Below, in pieces: positions 6,932-8,601 of a stretch of 8,601 nucleotides of DNA. Each line of letters starts with the position of its first letter. The stretch's first letter is position 1. This DNA is from an uncultured Clostridia bacterium (GTDB lineage: Bacteria > Bacillota > Clostridia > JAAYHZ01). The DNA lies in the NCBI GenBank assembly GCA_937894465.1, contig CALCRE010000194.1, positions 1 to 8,601 of the forward strand, in the 5' to 3' direction. Under the pieces are notes generated by a model. It saw only the letters and a list, made by a program, of their open reading frames with translations, was not told the origin of the DNA and did not search any database. The translations under genes and the position numbers were made by a program.

Positions 6932-8191
6932 ATGGAGAACAAGAAAATAGAAAACGCCAAATTCGGAGCTGAAGCTTTCAAGGATTACAAAATGAAGTTA
7001 CCCGGTCTGTTTCCTAGAATAATGGGCCCGAATGCAATGAAATACTTACAAGAAGTGGTGGAAAGCGGTTTGACTTCAAACATGATGTCAAGATTTGAAA
7101 CGGCATTTGCTAAAGAATACGGCGTAAAACATTGTATTGCTACACCGGGATGTACTCCGGCTCTTCATATGTTGGCCGCAGCTTTTGGTTTTGAACCCGG
7201 AGATGAGATTATCGTTAGTCCTATTACTGATTACGGAACAATACAAGGTCTTGTTTGTGAAAACTATATCCCTGTTTTTGCAGATACGGATGAAAATTCA
7301 ATCAATATGTCTGCAGCCACAATAGAAAAATGTATCACCCCTCGTACACGAGCTATTTTAGTTGTACATAAGACCGGGTTGATATGTGACATGGATCCTA
7401 TTTTAGAGCTTGCAAAAAAGAATAACCTGGTTGTATATGAAGATGTTTGTCAAGCAGTCTTTGGAAAATATAAGGGTAGATATGCAGGAACCATGGGTTT
7501 GGCAGCCGGATTTTCATTTGATGGAGAAAAGACCATGGGCTCGGACACCGGAGGATGCATTATCACAAATGATGATGAACTTGCCAATAGAGCACGATAT
7601 ATGGGGCAAAGCAGAGGTGCTAAAACATTACCCGGTTTTGGAAGGATCCATGATGCACTAGGATACGCCTACAGAATGCCGATGGGCACAGCTGCCATCA
7701 CTTTGGCTCAACTTGAAATTATTAAGCCTCATGTTGAAAAAATTGATTTGATGGCTAGATACCTTTCAAGCCTTATTGATCAAATAGACGGTGTCCATTC
7801 GTTACATATACCGGAATATATTGATGTGTATTCTTGTTGGATGTTTGGTTTTACCATTGATCTTGAAAAATTTAATTGCACATTAGAAGATTTTGCAGCT
7901 CAACTCGCAAAGGAAGGAATCGGCGATGCAGGTGCCGGTAAGTATTATTTGATGCCGGAAGCTTTGACATTCCTACAAAGAAAAGCAGCAAACAAAATAT
8001 ACCCTTATAGCAAACCCACTGCATCCTACGATTACACCTATGGAGCGGGCACATGTCCTAATGCAAAAGCTTTTCTGAACAAGTTTATCAGATGGTCCAG
8101 TTTTAATGAGCGATATGAAAAAGAACATTGTGAGCTTGCAGCATCCATGATCGAAGCTGTTGCTGCACGCAATAGGAAGAGGAATGATTAA
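6932..8191 (+). CDS. DegT/DnrJ/EryC1/StrS-family PLP aminotransferase
   Basis: A 419-aa aspartate-aminotransferase-fold protein from ATG 6932, with GGAGG at 6921-6925 and a six-base spacer. Members mostly transaminate keto sugars on nucleotide carriers, or keto-inositols. Landmarks in order: a substrate-side GLTSN (46-50), the phosphate-binding turn GCTPALHM (73-80), GDEIIVSPITD (90-100), the pyridine-nitrogen Asp171 in VVYEDVCQA, the Schiff-base Lys200 in GFSFDGEKTMG followed by DTGGCIITNDDELANRARYM, and YRMPMGTAAITLAQLE (247-262), equivalent to the family's NxRMxxxxAAxGxxQL. Length is slightly above the usual 370-400, with the extra length in the C-terminal third (about 335-375). All key residues are present, so it is likely active. 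It follows the deacetylase-like gene by 41 bases and precedes the propeller gene by two. A role in making or breaking an amino sugar fits the operon but is inference. Confidence 0.9.
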   Translation: MENKKIENAKFGAEAFKDYKMKLPGLFPRIMGPNAMKYLQEVVESGLTSNMMSRFETAFAKEYGVKHCIATPGCTPALHMLAAAFGFEPGDEIIVSPITDYGTIQGLVCENYIPVFADTDENSINMSAATIEKCITPRTRAILVVHKTGLICDMDPILELAKKNNLVVYEDVCQAVFGKYKGRYAGTMGLAAGFSFDGEKTMGSDTGGCIITNDDELANRARYMGQSRGAKTLPGFGRIHDALGYAYRMPMGTAAITLAQLEIIKPHVEKIDLMARYLSSLIDQIDGVHSLHIPEYIDVYSCWMFGFTIDLEKFNCTLEDFAAQLAKEGIGDAGAGKYYLMPEALTFLQRKAANKIYPYSKPTASYDYTYGAGTCPNAKAFLNKFIRWSSFNERYEKEHCELAASMIEAVAARNRKRND

Positions 8192-8193
8192 AG

Positions 8194-8601
8194 TTGAAAA
8201 ACAAGTTAAACAATATGCTTATGAAGATATTAGTCTTAGTCATACTGTTCTTGCAAATGAACCCTTTGTCTGCAGTCTGTGCCTATAATGGTGTGCCGCC
8301 TAAAACCGGCAGTTGGCTTATGTGGCGCAATGACAAGGCAAACACGGGAATGCAAAACCTTCCGGGTGAAATCGTCACACCTGAACAACTAAAATCTATT
8401 TTCATGAAAGGGGCTGTCGCAGGGCAGCCTTTCTTTTCAGATATAAATCATGATAATCAGCCGGAGATCTTTTTTATAGATTCAGGAAAAGTTGTAGCTA
8501 TGGATATATATGGTAGTATAGCTTGGTCGAGTGATTTTATACTTGCGAATACTATTTACTGTGTAGATGATATGGATAACGACCGACGAAAAGAAATTTT
8601 G
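8194..8601 (+). CDS. Secreted protein with FG-GAP/VCBS-like propeller repeats, N-terminal part
   Basis: An open frame of 136 codons that runs off the window end. The TTG at 8194 is chosen because AGGAAGAGG (8174-8182) lies 11 bases upstream and the next in-frame ATG (8215) has no binding site. The start MKNKLNNMLMK is basic, a hydrophobic core follows (ILVLVILFL), and a signal peptidase I site is likely at AVCA before Tyr31. The mature part holds two repeats of the acidic propeller loop: SDINHDNQPEIFFID (82-96) and VDDMDNDRRKEIL (124-136), each of the form D-x-(D/N)-x-D-N-x-x-x-E-(I/V), followed by a strand such as GKVVAMDIYGSIAWSS (98-113). This is the FG-GAP/VCBS or related beta-propeller pattern with calcium-binding loops, usually used for binding. 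The gene starts two bases after the aminotransferase stop, so translation is probably coupled. The missing C-terminus could hold an enzymatic domain. Confidence 0.75.
   Translation, partial: MKNKLNNMLMKILVLVILFLQMNPLSAVCAYNGVPPKTGSWLMWRNDKANTGMQNLPGEIVTPEQLKSIFMKGAVAGQPFFSDINHDNQPEIFFIDSGKVVAMDIYGSIAWSSDFILANTIYCVDDMDNDRRKEIL

Noticed and set aside
7137..7661. Plus-strand frames at 7137-7325 and 7410-7661 inside the aminotransferase gene
   Set aside because: They are out-of-frame shadows of a complete aminotransferase with all key residues. There is no sign of a frameshift.

Overview
The window looks like part of an A+T-rich Gram-positive genome, most likely a Clostridia-type Firmicute. The evidence is strong AGGAGG-type ribosome binding sites before nearly every gene, ATG/GTG/TTG start codons, two lipoprotein signal peptides with lipoboxes, and an ABC sugar-type importer that lacks its own ATPase gene here, as is common when a shared MsmX-type ATPase is used. 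This placement is inference; no rRNA or other taxonomic marker is present.

All genes lie on the + strand with short gaps (2 to 109 bases), so the window reads as the middle of one long operon cut at both ends. Region 1 (1-2693) is a carbohydrate-type ABC importer: the C-terminus of a first permease, a complete second permease, and a solute-binding lipoprotein. A strong 12-bp hairpin (2736-2762) follows the binding-protein gene. Region 2 (2801-4645) is a tandem pair of carbon-nitrogen hydrolases of the nitrilase superfamily, about 61% identical by hand count and alignable without gaps, both with an intact Glu-Lys-Cys triad. Region 3 (4670-5773) encodes a surface-anchored lipoprotein with an isochorismatase-like cysteine hydrolase fold whose Asp and Lys active-site positions look replaced. 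Region 4 (5883-8191) encodes a cytoplasmic NodB-type polysaccharide deacetylase relative and a DegT/DnrJ/EryC1/StrS-type PLP aminotransferase. The window ends inside a secreted protein (from 8194) with FG-GAP/VCBS-like propeller repeats.

Taken together, the operon imports a solute and encodes several enzymes suited to C-N bonds: two amidase-type hydrolases, a deacetylase-like protein and an aminotransferase. It also encodes two proteins outside the membrane, the hydrolase-fold lipoprotein and the propeller, which could bind or process the substrate. A pathway for an amide-bearing or amino-sugar-containing compound is a reasonable hypothesis, but the substrate cannot be read from the sequence. 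I do not recognise this gene combination as a characterised pathway. No RNA genes, CRISPR arrays, insertion sequences or phage genes were seen. No gap between genes exceeds about 110 bases.
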